A stretch of 64,000 bases of DNA from NCBI GenBank assembly GCA_016711105.1, contig JADJTO010000002.1, positions 248,001 to 312,000 on the forward strand, given 5' to 3'. Below, piece after piece: positions 40,563 to 50,826 of the stretch. This DNA comes from Micropruina sp. (lineage in GTDB: Bacteria > Actinomycetota > Actinomycetes > Propionibacteriales > Propionibacteriaceae). Under the pieces are notes generated by a model, which was given only the letters and a program-made list of their open reading frames with translations, searched no databases and was not told where the DNA came from. The stretch's first letter is position 1. Every line of letters begins with the position of its first letter. The position numbers and the translations under genes were made by a program.

Positions 40563-41849
40563 TCAGCGTTCGCTGCGGGGCTCCCAGCTTTGACCGGTCG
40601 GGCCCACGTAGACCTGCCGCGGTCGGTAGATGCGGCCCTTGGAGTCGTCGTGGATCTCTTTCCAGTTGGCGATCCAGCCGGGCATCCGTCCGATGGCGAA
40701 CATCACCGTGAACATGTTCAACGGGATGCCCAGCGAACGCAGCAGGATTCCGGAGTAGAAATCGACGTTCGGGTAAAGCTTGCGCGAGACGAAGTAGTCG
40801 TCCGACAGCGCGGCAGCTTCGAGTTCCAGGGCAATGTCGAGCAACGGATCGGAGGCGTGCTGTTGCGCGAGCACGTCATCGACGGCCTTCTTCAGGATCC
40901 GGCTGCGCGGGTCGAAGTTCTTGTAGACCCGATGGCCGAAGCCCATCAGCTTGATCCCGTCCTCCTTGGCTTTCACCTTCCGGACGTATTCCGCGACGGG
41001 CATTTTCATGTCTTGAATGCTCTGCAGCATCTCGATCACGGCCACGTTCGCGCCGCCATGCAGCGGCCCCCACAGGGCACACACTCCCGCCGCGCAGGAG
41101 GCGAGCAGGTTCGCCTTGGAGGAGGCGACCATCCGCACCGTGGAGGTGGAGCAGTTCTGCTCGTGGTCGGCGTGCAGCATCAGGAACAGATTCAGCGCCG
41201 CAGTCACTTCCTTGGTCGGCTGGTAGTCCCGGTACGGAACCGAGAACATCATGTGCAGGAAGTGGTCGGCGTACTTGAGGTCGTAACGGGGATAGACCTT
41301 CGGCTCCCCGATGGACGACTTGTAGGCCGCGGCGGCGATCGTCCGGACCTTCGACATCAGCGCGGCGGCCGCCCGCTCCATCGAGTCATCGTCGGTCACG
41401 TTCCACAGCTCGGGATTGTGCGCCGAGAGGGTGTTGATCATCGCCGAGAGAATGGCCATCGGCGGCGCACTGGCCGGGAACCCGTCGAAGTGCTTGCGCA
41501 TGTTCTCGTCGATCATCGAGTTCTCGCCGAGCAGGTCGGCGAAGCGATTGCGCTCCTCCACCGTGGGCAACTTGCCGAAAATCACCAACCAGGCGGTCTC
41601 CACGAACGAACTGCGCCCGGCCAGATCCTCGATCGGAATCCCGCGATAACGCAGGATGCCGGCGTCCCCGTCGATGTAAGTGATCGCGGACCGGCAGGAT
41701 CCGGTGTTGCCGTACCCGTCGTCCAGGGTGATGTACCCCGTCGTGTCGCGGAGCTTGCTGATGTCGATCGCGAGTTCACCCTCGCTCCCCTCGACCACGG
41801 GCAGCTGGTGGACGACACCGTCCAGCTCCAATGCGGCGCTGCGGCTCAT
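40563..41849 (-). CDS. gltA: citrate synthase (type I, hexameric class)
   Basis: 428-aa TCA-cycle enzyme joining acetyl-CoA and oxaloacetate. GPLHGGANVAVIEML and MGFGHRVYKNFDPR hold the two catalytic histidines and KLYPNVDFYSGI the aspartate. Length and the N-terminal extra domain (SYGNTGSCRSAITYIDG region) match the large NADH-sensitive form. GAAGGAG precedes ATG 41849; the earlier in-frame start is not needed. Confidence 0.95.
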   Translation of the reverse strand: MSRSAALELDGVVHQLPVVEGSEGELAIDISKLRDTTGYITLDDGYGNTGSCRSAITYIDGDAGILRYRGIPIEDLAGRSSFVETAWLVIFGKLPTVEERNRFADLLGENSMIDENMRKHFDGFPASAPPMAILSAMINTLSAHNPELWNVTDDDSMERAAAALMSKVRTIAAAAYKSSIGEPKVYPRYDLKYADHFLHMMFSVPYRDYQPTKEVTAALNLFLMLHADHEQNCSTSTVRMVASSKANLLASCAAGVCALWGPLHGGANVAVIEMLQSIQDMKMPVAEYVRKVKAKEDGIKLMGFGHRVYKNFDPRSRILKKAVDDVLAQQHASDPLLDIALELEAAALSDDYFVSRKLYPNVDFYSGILLRSLGIPLNMFTVMFAIGRMPGWIANWKEIHDDSKGRIYRPRQVYVGPTGQSWEPRSER

Positions 41850-41929
41850 GGCACTCCTTCGATCGGGTGGTAGTGGGCCCAAAATACACAGCCCGCCGGG
41901 CTCAGTTCACCTCCGCCCGCGAACTGTGG

Positions 41930-42700
41930 TCACGCGAACAGTTGGCCGGCCTCAAACAAGGTGTCCCAAACCGGACGAGCCGGCTCCTCGGCACGCGTCG
42001 CCTCGACCGCATCCGAGTGCGCGCCGCAGCCGTGATCACGGCTGACCACGCCGCCGTCGGTTTGGGAATACTCGTTCGCGCAGACGCCGAACACCCGGGC
42101 GAGGTTGCCCGACAACGGCACGAAATAAGCACAGGTTTCGCAGTTGGCTGGAGCCTGGGCGGTCATCGGATTGTCGGGGCCACCCTCGCCTGCGATCCAA
42201 CGCTCGACGGCCTCGTCCCGGCCGTAGGACGACAGCACACGCTCCCGCCCGAGCCCTAACTCCGCCACCAGCACCCGGGTTTGCGCCCACTCGGCAGGGT
42301 CGGCGTCGGCGGCCGCTTCACCGCCGGTGAAACCAGGTTCGACCCGCGGATCGTTGTCCGGCGTGGGCATGAGCACCCCCGGGGCCACGTCACCGGCCGC
42401 GATGCGCTCGCCCCACGGAACCCACCGCGGCGCCAGCAGGGCACCCTCGGAGGGAAGCAGCGTGACCTCGTTCACCGTGACCGTCTTGGCCCGAGAGGCA
42501 CGGACGACTGTCACCGACCACTGCCATCCGGGATAGCCCGGATGCGGACAGTCGAAGAAATGGGTCGCCACCCGGACGTCTGAGGCGACCACTCCGCGGT
42601 GGTCGCCGACCGCCATCACCTCGGAGCTGCCCAGAGCAGCATCGCGAGCAAGGTCGATCGCCGCAGCGCAGGCGGCATCAAGGGTGTCGGTGGGCGCCAT
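41930..42700 (-). CDS. DUF3027 family protein
   Basis: 256-aa cytosolic protein. HPGYPGWQWSVTVVRASRA and LLPSEGALLAPRWVPWGERI are the DUF3027 marks, and a putative zinc site is formed by CETCAYFVP, GVCAN and HGCGAHS in the second half. The family occurs beside a cold-shock protein gene in actinobacteria, as here (three bases between the genes), so a shared role in RNA or ribosome matters is possible but unproven. Confidence 0.88.
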   Translation of the reverse strand: MAPTDTLDAACAAAIDLARDAALGSSEVMAVGDHRGVVASDVRVATHFFDCPHPGYPGWQWSVTVVRASRAKTVTVNEVTLLPSEGALLAPRWVPWGERIAAGDVAPGVLMPTPDNDPRVEPGFTGGEAAADADPAEWAQTRVLVAELGLGRERVLSSYGRDEAVERWIAGEGGPDNPMTAQAPANCETCAYFVPLSGNLARVFGVCANEYSQTDGGVVSRDHGCGAHSDAVEATRAEEPARPVWDTLFEAGQLFA

Positions 42701-42703
42701 CGC

Positions 42704-43090
42704 CTACAGCTCGAACTCGTCGGCCACGGCGCGCAACATCGCCGACACCTTGCCGCTGTGCTTGGGGTCGGGGAAACGACCGCGGCGGTAACCGTTGCCG
42801 ATTCCGTCCAACAGCTTGATCAGGTCTTCCAGGATCACGGCCATCGTTTCGGGCGACTTGCGTGAAGCCTTGGACAACGAAGGCGGGGCCTCCAGCAGGT
42901 GAATCGAGAGCGCTTGCTCGCCACGCTTGCCGTCGATGACCCCGAACTCGACCTTTTGGCCGCGCTTCAGTGAGGTGACGCCCTCGGGCAACGCAGCAGC
43001 GCGGACGTAAACGTCCTCGCCACCCTCGTCCTTGGAGAGGAAGCCGAAGCCCTTCTCCGCGTCGTAGTACCGCACCCTGCCAGTAGGCAT
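42704..43090 (-). CDS. cold-shock domain protein
   Basis: 128 aa: residues 1-66 are the CSD with RNP1 KGFGFLS and RNP2 VYVRAA, followed by a C-terminal helical extension (SPETMAVILEDLIKLLDGIG) found in the longer actinobacterial CspB type. It binds single-stranded RNA/DNA. CAGGAG precedes ATG 43090. First gene of a unit with the DUF3027 gene. Confidence 0.9.
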   Translation of the reverse strand: MPTGRVRYYDAEKGFGFLSKDEGGEDVYVRAAALPEGVTSLKRGQKVEFGVIDGKRGEQALSIHLLEAPPSLSKASRKSPETMAVILEDLIKLLDGIGNGYRRGRFPDPKHSGKVSAMLRAVADEFEL

Positions 43091-43213
43091 GTTGATTCAC
43101 TCCTGCTCGTTCGCCGCACACCGTCACGCGGCGCGCGCCCAGCGTATCCGCTCAGGCACTGGTGCACATGGTTTGCCCCCAGCGAGCACGGCGAGGTCGA
43201 TTACGATGGCCCC

Positions 43214-44023
43214 ATGGCGACATGGATGGACGGACCCGAATACGCCCCTCGGGATCGTCCGACGGCCTTCGAAACCCCCCGAGCCGACCCGCTTGAGTCA
43301 CCGCCCCCGGTGCGCCACCCGGCCGCAGGCGCGCCCGCGGACCAGCCGAACTTCGCTCCCCCCGGGGAGCCGGTGGCACCGTTGGCCCAGCTGATCCCCG
43401 CGAGCGGGCCGACCCGCGACCCACGCGAAGCGTTCCTCGTGGTGGAGAGCACGCTCACCTCGGCGTCCGCCTGGGGGTCGGCCCACTCCGCCGCCGCAGT
43501 GATGGTGCAACCGGCCTGGTCGCCGGAGCAGCCGATGCTGCACAGTGCCCCGACCGCAGTCACGCTGACAGCTCCGCCGCCGAACTTCCCGCCGCCGCCG
43601 GTCACGCAGAGCCCATTCCCCGCGCCCGGGGCCCCGGCCTGGTTCGCCCCGCCGACGGCCGTGACTCCACAACCGGTCACCCTGGCTCAGATCTGGCGGG
43701 CGACCACACCGGGGGTGGTGGTGCCCCTGGTCGTCGGCGCACTGTTCCCGACCCTGTCGATCACCATGCTCGTCTTGTCGTTCGCCCTGTCATCGCGAGT
43801 TCACTATCGCCAGAAGGCCGTCCGTGCGGTCTTTGGCGGAGCCTTCGGTGTGTTGGGGCTGGTCGCCGCGATCTCCCTGTTCGACGACTCCCTGGCCATG
43901 GAGAGTTGGTGGGACCTGGTGTCGATCTGGGGTCTGATCGCCTGCTGGATCCTGCCCGTAGTGGTAGGGCTTGTCGTGGGCTCCGGGATCCGCGCCGGCG
44001 AGCGTCCTGAGCGCCCGCTGTAA
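43214..44023 (+). CDS. proline-rich membrane protein of unknown function
   Basis: 269 aa: about 155 residues are Pro/Ala-rich and disordered (NFPPPPVTQSPFPAPGAP), then three hydrophobic helices (VVVPLVVGALFPTLSITMLV; FGVLGLVAAIS; IACWILPVVVGLVVGSGI). ATG 43214 lies 6 bases after TACGAT (43202-43207): leaderless. It heads a set of three same-strand genes for membrane proteins with disordered Pro-rich parts (43214-45550). Not recognised as a named family. Confidence 0.68.
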   Translation: MATWMDGPEYAPRDRPTAFETPRADPLESPPPVRHPAAGAPADQPNFAPPGEPVAPLAQLIPASGPTRDPREAFLVVESTLTSASAWGSAHSAAAVMVQPAWSPEQPMLHSAPTAVTLTAPPPNFPPPPVTQSPFPAPGAPAWFAPPTAVTPQPVTLAQIWRATTPGVVVPLVVGALFPTLSITMLVLSFALSSRVHYRQKAVRAVFGGAFGVLGLVAAISLFDDSLAMESWWDLVSIWGLIACWILPVVVGLVVGSGIRAGERPERPL

Positions 44024-44070
44024 GGCGACCCTCAAGGGACAGTTGAGCCGAGCAGCCCTACACTCGGGGC

Positions 44071-44696
44071 GTGCCGCGCAATCCCCTCCCAGAAGTGCTC
44101 TTGGGCACTCTGCTCGGATTTGCTGTGCTGGCAGTTGGTGGCTTGTGGCTAGTCGGCCTCGGGGGTCCTTCGCCTCCTTGGCCGTCGTGCCGGTCGGGCT
44201 GAACGCCACCACCCCGGCCGCGCCAGTCACCCCCGTCCCGGCCGCCCCGACGGTGAACCCCGATCAGCCGGCACCGACCCCCTCCGCCACACCTCCGGAC
44301 GCAGAGCCCGTCGAGCCCGCTCCGGCGCAGGAACTGCCCGTCGATGCACCGCCCGGACCGGTCCGGGAGATCCGCCTGGTCGCCAATACGGCCAGCCAGT
44401 TCAGCTTGGGTTGGACGCCACCCTCGGGCGAACCCGCCACTCACTACCGGGTACGGGTGAACTCAGGTGCGTGGATGCAGGTCGCCACCCCCACCGTCAC
44501 GCTGGGATTCCCACCGGACGGCTCGTCGGCCCGGGTGGAGATCACGGCCGTTGATGCCCAGGGGGATCGCGGTGAATGGCGCTCCATCGTGGTGTTGCCG
44601 CCCTCGATTCCCACGCCGACACCGACGCCGACCCCGGAACCGACCGTGACGGTCGAGCCCGTGGCCCTACCCGAACCAGTCGTCCCCGGCCTGTGA
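44071..44696 (+). pseudogene. membrane-anchored fibronectin type III protein, frameshifted
   Basis: GTG 44071, 6 bases after TACACT, starts PRNPLPEVLLGTLLGFAVLA, a single N-terminal membrane helix. At about 44164 the frame changes within CTCGGGGGTCC; adding one G restores a frame reading GSFASLAVVPVGLNATTP, then a long Pro/Thr linker and one FN3 domain (REIRLVANTASQFSLGWTPP, YRVRVNSGAW) and a final PTPTPTPEP tail. Total about 208 aa. The missing G in a homopolymer suggests a sequence error. Such proteins present FN3 domains outside the membrane. Confidence 0.72.
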
Positions 44697-44749
44697 GTTC
44701 TCCTCCTTTTGTGGGGGAGAATGGACGGCATTGCGCCGGAAGGATCCCG

Positions 44750-45550
44750 ATGAGCCAACCCCCAGGCCTGGGTCAACCCGGTCCGAATCAGCCGGACTTT
44801 CTGCCGAGCGGGGCAGAACCCTCCTCCAGTGGTTGGCCCCCGCCGCAACTCGACCCCGGCCACCGCTTGCCGACCGGGGTCTACCAGCCGGCAGTGACGC
44901 CTCCCCCCAGCATCCCGCCCTCGGTGTCTTATCCGCCCCCGGCGCCCCCGACCGCAGTGCCGGATTCCCCACGGAAGTCCAGCCGGGGCTGGGTGACCCT
45001 CGTCGCCGGCCTCGTCGTGTTGGGCCTGATCGCGGCAGTGGTTTTCAGCCAGTTCCAGGCCAGCCCGCCGCCGGTGCCACGACCCTCCCCGACACCGGTC
45101 ACGCTCAGCCCGACGCCCTCCATCGTCCGCACACCGTTCTTCCCGGCCCCCTCAGCCAGTGAGCCCGTCACCGTCGGCATGATCGGGAAGCCCGTCCGGT
45201 TCACCGGGGTCAGCGGCACCGGCACGGTCACCGTGGTCTCGGCCGTCTGGGGCACCGGCGGCACACTGGCCCCTGAGGAGGGCAACTGGTACCTGACCCT
45301 TGAACTGCGCTTCGAAGGAGTCTCCGGGCAGGTGGTCACCGGTCTGCTCTTCACCACCGTTCGGGACGCCCAGGGCGAGAGTCACCCGTTCGCGATCGGC
45401 CCCACCCTCACCAATGGGCTGCCCACCCGGCTGCTCAGCAAGGGTCAGGTCAGCACCGGGACGGTGGCCTTCGAACTGCCGCGCGGTCCGGTGACAGTCG
45501 TCATCTTGAGCGAAGCGCTGGAGCCGGTCGCCGAGATTTCCCTGCCATGA
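44750..45550 (+). CDS. membrane-anchored DUF4352-like extracellular protein
   Basis: 266 aa: Pro-rich cytosolic N-terminus of about 78 residues, one membrane helix (GWVTLVAGLVVLGLIAAVVF), a Pro/Ser linker, then an extracellular beta domain (GMIGKPVRFTGVSGTGTVTV, YLTLELRFEGVSGQV) resembling DUF4352/telokin-type folds. CGGAAGGA lies 6 bases before ATG 44750. It overlaps the Nudix gene by four bases. Function unknown. Confidence 0.72.
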   Translation: MSQPPGLGQPGPNQPDFLPSGAEPSSSGWPPPQLDPGHRLPTGVYQPAVTPPPSIPPSVSYPPPAPPTAVPDSPRKSSRGWVTLVAGLVVLGLIAAVVFSQFQASPPPVPRPSPTPVTLSPTPSIVRTPFFPAPSASEPVTVGMIGKPVRFTGVSGTGTVTVVSAVWGTGGTLAPEEGNWYLTLELRFEGVSGQVVTGLLFTTVRDAQGESHPFAIGPTLTNGLPTRLLSKGQVSTGTVAFELPRGPVTVVILSEALEPVAEISLP

Positions 45551-46182
45551 CCGGCGAGACGTTTCGCACCCGACGCTTCACCCCACTACCGGTCGAGCAA
45601 CGCCCCGTACGAGCGCGCCGGGCTTCCCGGGTGGTGATCACCGATGGCACCGCCGTGCTGCTCTTCGCCGACACCGACCCCGGGGTGCCGGGTTCGCGCT
45701 GGTGGGTCACCCCCGGGGGCGGTATCGACCCGGGCGAGACGCCGCTGGCGGCCGCCGTCCGCGAAGTGGCCGAGGAGACCGGTCTGATCGTGCAACCGGA
45801 GCAGGTGGTCGGCCCGGTGGCGCATCGGGTGACCAGCCATGGCTATTCCGATCAGGTCATCAACCAGGACGAGCTGTTCTTCCTGCTGCAGGTGCCGAGC
45901 GCCTTCGAGGTGGACAGCTCCGGCCACACCGAAGGCGAACAGTTGACGATCGCCGAGTCGCGGTGGGTTCCGATCAGCGACCTGGGCGACCTCAGCGACC
46001 CGGTCTGGCCGGACTACCTGGGCGTTCTGCCCGGGCTGGCCGCTCAGCCCGCTGTCTGGCCGGTGGAGTTCGGCCACGAGGAGGAGTCGGTGGTCGGGTT
46101 GACGCCCGATCAGCTGGCCAGATGCCGGATCTCGGAGTCGAGCAGCGTCCGCCACGAACGGACGAACGCCTCGTCCACATAG
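45547..46182 (+). CDS. Nudix hydrolase
   Basis: 211 aa with the full Nudix box: GGGIDPGETPLAAAV followed by REVAEETGL (about residues 57-81), which coordinates Mg2+ for pyrophosphate cleavage. The nucleotide or other substrate is not predictable. ATGA overlap with the preceding gene. The last 24 codons (after base 46110) are antisense to the end of cutC, an unusual 73-bp convergent overlap, so the natural C-terminus may be shorter in relatives. Confidence 0.88.
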   Translation: MTGETFRTRRFTPLPVEQRPVRARRASRVVITDGTAVLLFADTDPGVPGSRWWVTPGGGIDPGETPLAAAVREVAEETGLIVQPEQVVGPVAHRVTSHGYSDQVINQDELFFLLQVPSAFEVDSSGHTEGEQLTIAESRWVPISDLGDLSDPVWPDYLGVLPGLAAQPAVWPVEFGHEEESVVGLTPDQLARCRISESSSVRHERTNASST

Positions 46183-46814
46183 GTCTTCCAGCTCGCCTGA
46201 GGCCGCGCCTGAGCCCCCAGGTGAAAAGCCCGGACGCCGGCTCGGACCAGCCAGGGCACGTGATCCGGGTGCAGCCCGCCGCCGGCCATCATCAACTGAG
46301 CGACCTGGGGATCGCTGCGCGCCCGACGGACCAGCTCGTCCAGACCATGATCGACATCGCGCGCCGAACCGGCCGTGAGGACCTGATCCAGCCCCGGCAA
46401 CCGCAGCAGGGCCCGCCAGGCCTGATCCGCGTCCAGGCAGCTATCAATCGCCCGATCAAAGGTCCAGGCGAAGCCGAGATTCCCGACCAGGGCCGTGATC
46501 ACCTCGGTGTCGACCTGGCCCAGGCCGCTGACGAAGCCGAGGACGACCCCGTCCGCCCCCGCATCGAGGTAGCTGGAAATGAGGCCGACCAGTCTGGTGG
46601 CTTCGCCGCCGTCGGTGCCAAAGCCATCCCGTAAGCGCACCAGCGGACGCAGCTGGATCGAGGTTGCCCGCCGGACGGTGTCAACCATCGCCGGCGTGGG
46701 GGCACGGCCATCGTGATCGATCGAGCCGCGGAGTTCGATCCGGTCGGCGCCGCCCGCCTCGGCGCGCTCGGCATCGGCCCGGTGCAGCACCACGACCTCC
46801 AGCAGCCCGCTCAT
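46110..46814 (-). CDS. cutC: CutC family protein
   Basis: 234-aa TIM-barrel protein. LEVVVLHRADAERAEAGGADRIEL and the IRPLVRxRxG-like IQLRPLVRLRDGF, then GADGVVLGF and MMAGGGLHPDHV, are CutC marks. CutC was linked to copper tolerance in E. coli, but its enzymatic role is unsettled. Upstream sequence is split here between the first 20 codons and the rest only for display; the start ATG 46814 is preferred. Confidence 0.88.
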   Translation of the reverse strand: MSGLLEVVVLHRADAERAEAGGADRIELRGSIDHDGRAPTPAMVDTVRRATSIQLRPLVRLRDGFGTDGGEATRLVGLISSYLDAGADGVVLGFVSGLGQVDTEVITALVGNLGFAWTFDRAIDSCLDADQAWRALLRLPGLDQVLTAGSARDVDHGLDELVRRARSDPQVAQLMMAGGGLHPDHVPWLVRAGVRAFHLGAQARPQASWKTYVDEAFVRSWRTLLDSEIRHLAS

Positions 46815-46868
46815 GCACTCATGATGACCATGAGACCCCGTCGGCGAGTGACGACACGCTCAGTGGGC

Positions 46869-48407
46869 TCAGGCCACGCCCACGTGGGCCTCGCGCCGCG
46901 CGTCCCCGGCCGCCTCAAGCCGTCCGTCTGCGTGGTGGAAGGCGGCCCCCACCCCGCCGAAGTACATGTGCGGTTCGGGGTAGACGTGCCCCTCCAAGCC
47001 GAGGTCGGCGATCGCGGCGGCGATCTCGGGGTTGGCTTCATACTCAACGCAGAGCGAGTTGTCGGCGCGGACGCGCACGTGCAGCCGGGTCTGGGCGATG
47101 GCGTGGGCGAGGTCTTCGCCATGCAAGCAACCCTGGCCAAGGACGAGCATCAGCGCGGTGGTGATCCGGTCCGCGCCGGGCGATCCGATGGCCAGGGCGC
47201 GCCCGTCGGCGGTACGCGCCACGCTCGGAGCCATATTGGAGGCCAGCCGGGTGCCCGGAGGTGCCGCATGCAGGCCCAGCCGGTTCAGTTCCAGCTCACC
47301 CAAGGCGTTGTTCAGCAGGATGCCGGTCCCGGGGATGCACAGCCCGGCACAGTAGCCGCTGCTGATGGTGATCGCGCACACGTTGCCCTCGGCATCGACG
47401 GCCGAGATGTGGGCGGTCGAGGACGAGCCGCGCAGCGCGCTCAACCCGTACTCCCCCACGGAGTTGAGCAGGTCGAGCCCGTCCGCCTCCAGATCGGGCG
47501 AGTAATCGTGTACCGCGGTGCGGTAGGTGAGCACCGCACGCTGAATCTCGATCGCGTCCCGCCAACTCCAGTTGCCGCGTCGGGCCAGCTCACCGAGCAT
47601 GATCGCCAGCATCGGCCCGCCGACCGAGGGCGGCGGGTTGGTGGCGATCGTCCAATCGCCGGCGCGCTGGCGGTGCGCGCGGCGGACCACCGGACGGTAG
47701 CCGGCCAGGTCTGCCGCGGTGACCAGCCCGCCGTTGGCGGCCATGTCGCCGGCCAGGCTCCGAGCCACCTCACCGGTGCTGAACAAGTCGGGACCCTGCT
47801 CTGCCAGGGCTTCCAGGACGTCGGCCAACAGCGGGTTCGCCGTCAGCTCACCGCCCTGCAGCAGGCCACCGTCGGTGCGCGTAACCAAGGCGTGCGCCTC
47901 AGGATCGTCGCCGAACAGGCTGTCGGCGGTGAAGGAGAGGTAGCGCGCGGCGGCCGGGCTCATCGGATACCCGAAGCGCGCAGCGTCAATGGCCGGCCGG
48001 AGCAGCTCGGCCCACGGAAGCGCGGCGAACTGCTGATGGGCCTGACTGAACGCCGGCACGATGCCGGGGGTGGCCACTGAGCCGTGCCCGGCATACATGG
48101 TCACCCCGCCGCCGTACGTGGTCACCACCTCGCGCAGCCCGTGCCCGAAGCGAGCCGGATCGGCGCCTCGTCCGGGCATCTCGACGTTGCCGTCGATCAC
48201 CACCGGCTCCCCATCAGCCGGCCACACGGCAATGAAAGCACCCCCGCCGAGGCTGACCATGCCGGGTTCGGTGGCCAGTGCCACCAGGGAGGCAGCCAGG
48301 GCCGCATCGATCGCATTACCGCCCCGGTCCGCGACCGCCAGGCCCGCCTGCAACGCTTGGCGTCCGGTGGCAGCGACGGCGATCCGTGGAGACATGCTGG
48401 CCATCAT
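46869..48407 (-). CDS. gamma-glutamyltransferase family protein
   Basis: 512-aa Ntn-hydrolase precursor. Autoprocessing gives large and small subunits; the nucleophile is the Thr in SSTAHISAVDAEGN (about residue 341), followed by SSGYCAGLCIPGTGILLNN. GNAIDAALAA and PGMVSLGGGAF mark the large subunit. No signal peptide, unlike periplasmic GGTs, so it may act in the cytosol, perhaps on mycothiol-type conjugates or gamma-glutamyl peptides. ATG 48407 has AAGGTG at good spacing; GTG 48428 is an alternative. Confidence 0.85.
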   Translation of the reverse strand: MMASMSPRIAVAATGRQALQAGLAVADRGGNAIDAALAASLVALATEPGMVSLGGGAFIAVWPADGEPVVIDGNVEMPGRGADPARFGHGLREVVTTYGGGVTMYAGHGSVATPGIVPAFSQAHQQFAALPWAELLRPAIDAARFGYPMSPAAARYLSFTADSLFGDDPEAHALVTRTDGGLLQGGELTANPLLADVLEALAEQGPDLFSTGEVARSLAGDMAANGGLVTAADLAGYRPVVRRAHRQRAGDWTIATNPPPSVGGPMLAIMLGELARRGNWSWRDAIEIQRAVLTYRTAVHDYSPDLEADGLDLLNSVGEYGLSALRGSSSTAHISAVDAEGNVCAITISSGYCAGLCIPGTGILLNNALGELELNRLGLHAAPPGTRLASNMAPSVARTADGRALAIGSPGADRITTALMLVLGQGCLHGEDLAHAIAQTRLHVRVRADNSLCVEYEANPEIAAAIADLGLEGHVYPEPHMYFGGVGAAFHHADGRLEAAGDARREAHVGVA

Positions 48408-48444
48408 GGCATCACCTTGTCGAAACACCGGGGCCGGACGTGAA

Positions 48445-48474
48445 AGGGGGCGTACCGGAACCGGTACGCCCCCT
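48445..48474 (-). terminator. groEL terminator
   Basis: AGGGGGCGTACCGG (48445-48458) and CCGGTACGCCCCCT (48461-48474) form a perfect 14-bp stem with AA between, so the loop opens by a pair or two. It lies just after the groEL stop; on the minus strand TTTCACG follows. Confidence 0.85.
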
Positions 48475-48492
48475 CCAACGGACTGCGATGGA

Positions 48493-50118
<1,626 letters not shown>

Positions 50119-50238
50119 GTGTCTTCGGCAATCCCTTGCGTTCAAGGGCCACACGTGGCCCATCCGGATGTCTGATGGTCAGCGCCTCTGTCAGATGCCC
50201 GCGACGGACGGTCGGTAAGACCTCATCGTGAGAGGCGG

Positions 50239-50265
50239 GTGGCACTCTCAACCCGAGAGTGCTAA
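50239..50265. promoter_or_regulatory. CIRCE operator 1 (HrcA)
   Basis: GTGGCACTC-N9-GAGTGCTAA. Read on the minus strand it is TTAGCACTC-N9-GAGTGCCAC: the first arm matches the CIRCE consensus 9 of 9, the second 6 of 9. It lies about 120 bases before groEL and is the standard binding site of the heat-shock repressor HrcA. Confidence 0.88.
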
Positions 50266-50273
50266 CACCATGT

Positions 50274-50300
50274 TTAGCACTCTGCCCTAGCGAGTGCAAA
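50274..50300. promoter_or_regulatory. CIRCE operator 2 (HrcA)
   Basis: TTAGCACTC (50274-50282), N9, GAGTGCAAA (50292-50300). Left arm perfect, right arm 7 of 9. It begins only 8 bases after the first CIRCE, so two HrcA dimers could bind side by side and give tight repression of groEL. Confidence 0.85.
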
Positions 50301-50305
50301 CGATC

Positions 50306-50326
50306 CGGGGCCTTTCTCAGGCCCCG
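50306..50326. terminator. small hairpin between groEL control region and the HEXXH gene
   Basis: CGGGGCCT (50306-50313) pairs with AGGCCCCG (50319-50326), loop TTCTC. It lies 16 bases before the start of the next plus-strand gene and upstream of the groEL promoter. Whether it ends transcripts or acts in the leader of the next gene is not clear. Confidence 0.4.
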
Positions 50327-50341
50327 TGACAGACTGACGAC

Positions 50342-50826
50342 ATGCGCCAGCGGCTCGACACCGACCAGCGGATCAGGGCGTTGGGGAACGCGCTGAACCT
50401 GTCCACTCCCCTGGGCCTGGCGATCGCCCTGGCGGGCCGCTCGGTGATCCGCCGGGGCCGCGGGGACTGATCTTCGCTGAGGGGTACCGGTTGGGTTTCC
50501 CGCCTGCGGGTGCCTTTACTGTCGGCAACGTGGTGATCAGCGCGCATCAACTCGACGACCTACAACGCGGCCGCCCCCGGCTCATCGATCATGAGGACGT
50601 CCACGCCTGGCAGTACCTCTTGTGTGCCGGGCTGCCATTCCTGCCGCTCTATGCCCTGGCCGCATTCTGGTCGTGGGGTCGAACCGGCGACTTGGCCGCG
50701 TCCAACCCCTTTGAGCGCCAAGCGGGCTTGCCCGAAGGCGGCTACATCGACCGTCCGGTGACCAATGAGGGATTTCGCCGGCTGCAGCGCTCGGCGTCCG
50801 GGCTGATCGGGACGCTCAGACGGTGA
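50342..50826 (+). pseudogene. hypothetical membrane-associated protein with HEXXH motif, frameshifted
   Basis: ATG 50342 gives RQRLDTDQRIRALGNALNLS, a helix LGLAIALAGRSVI, and stops at 50470. The neighbouring frame, from CGGGGACTG onward, reads GLIFAEGYRLGFPPAGAFTV and continues to 50826 with DHEDVHAWQYLLCAG, an HEXXH-type motif followed by a hydrophobic helix (FLPLYALAAFW). One added G near 50463 joins both into a ~160-aa protein. The motif suggests a membrane-linked zinc peptidase or peptidase-like protein; family not identified. The end overlaps the convergent DUF3263 gene. Confidence 0.6.
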
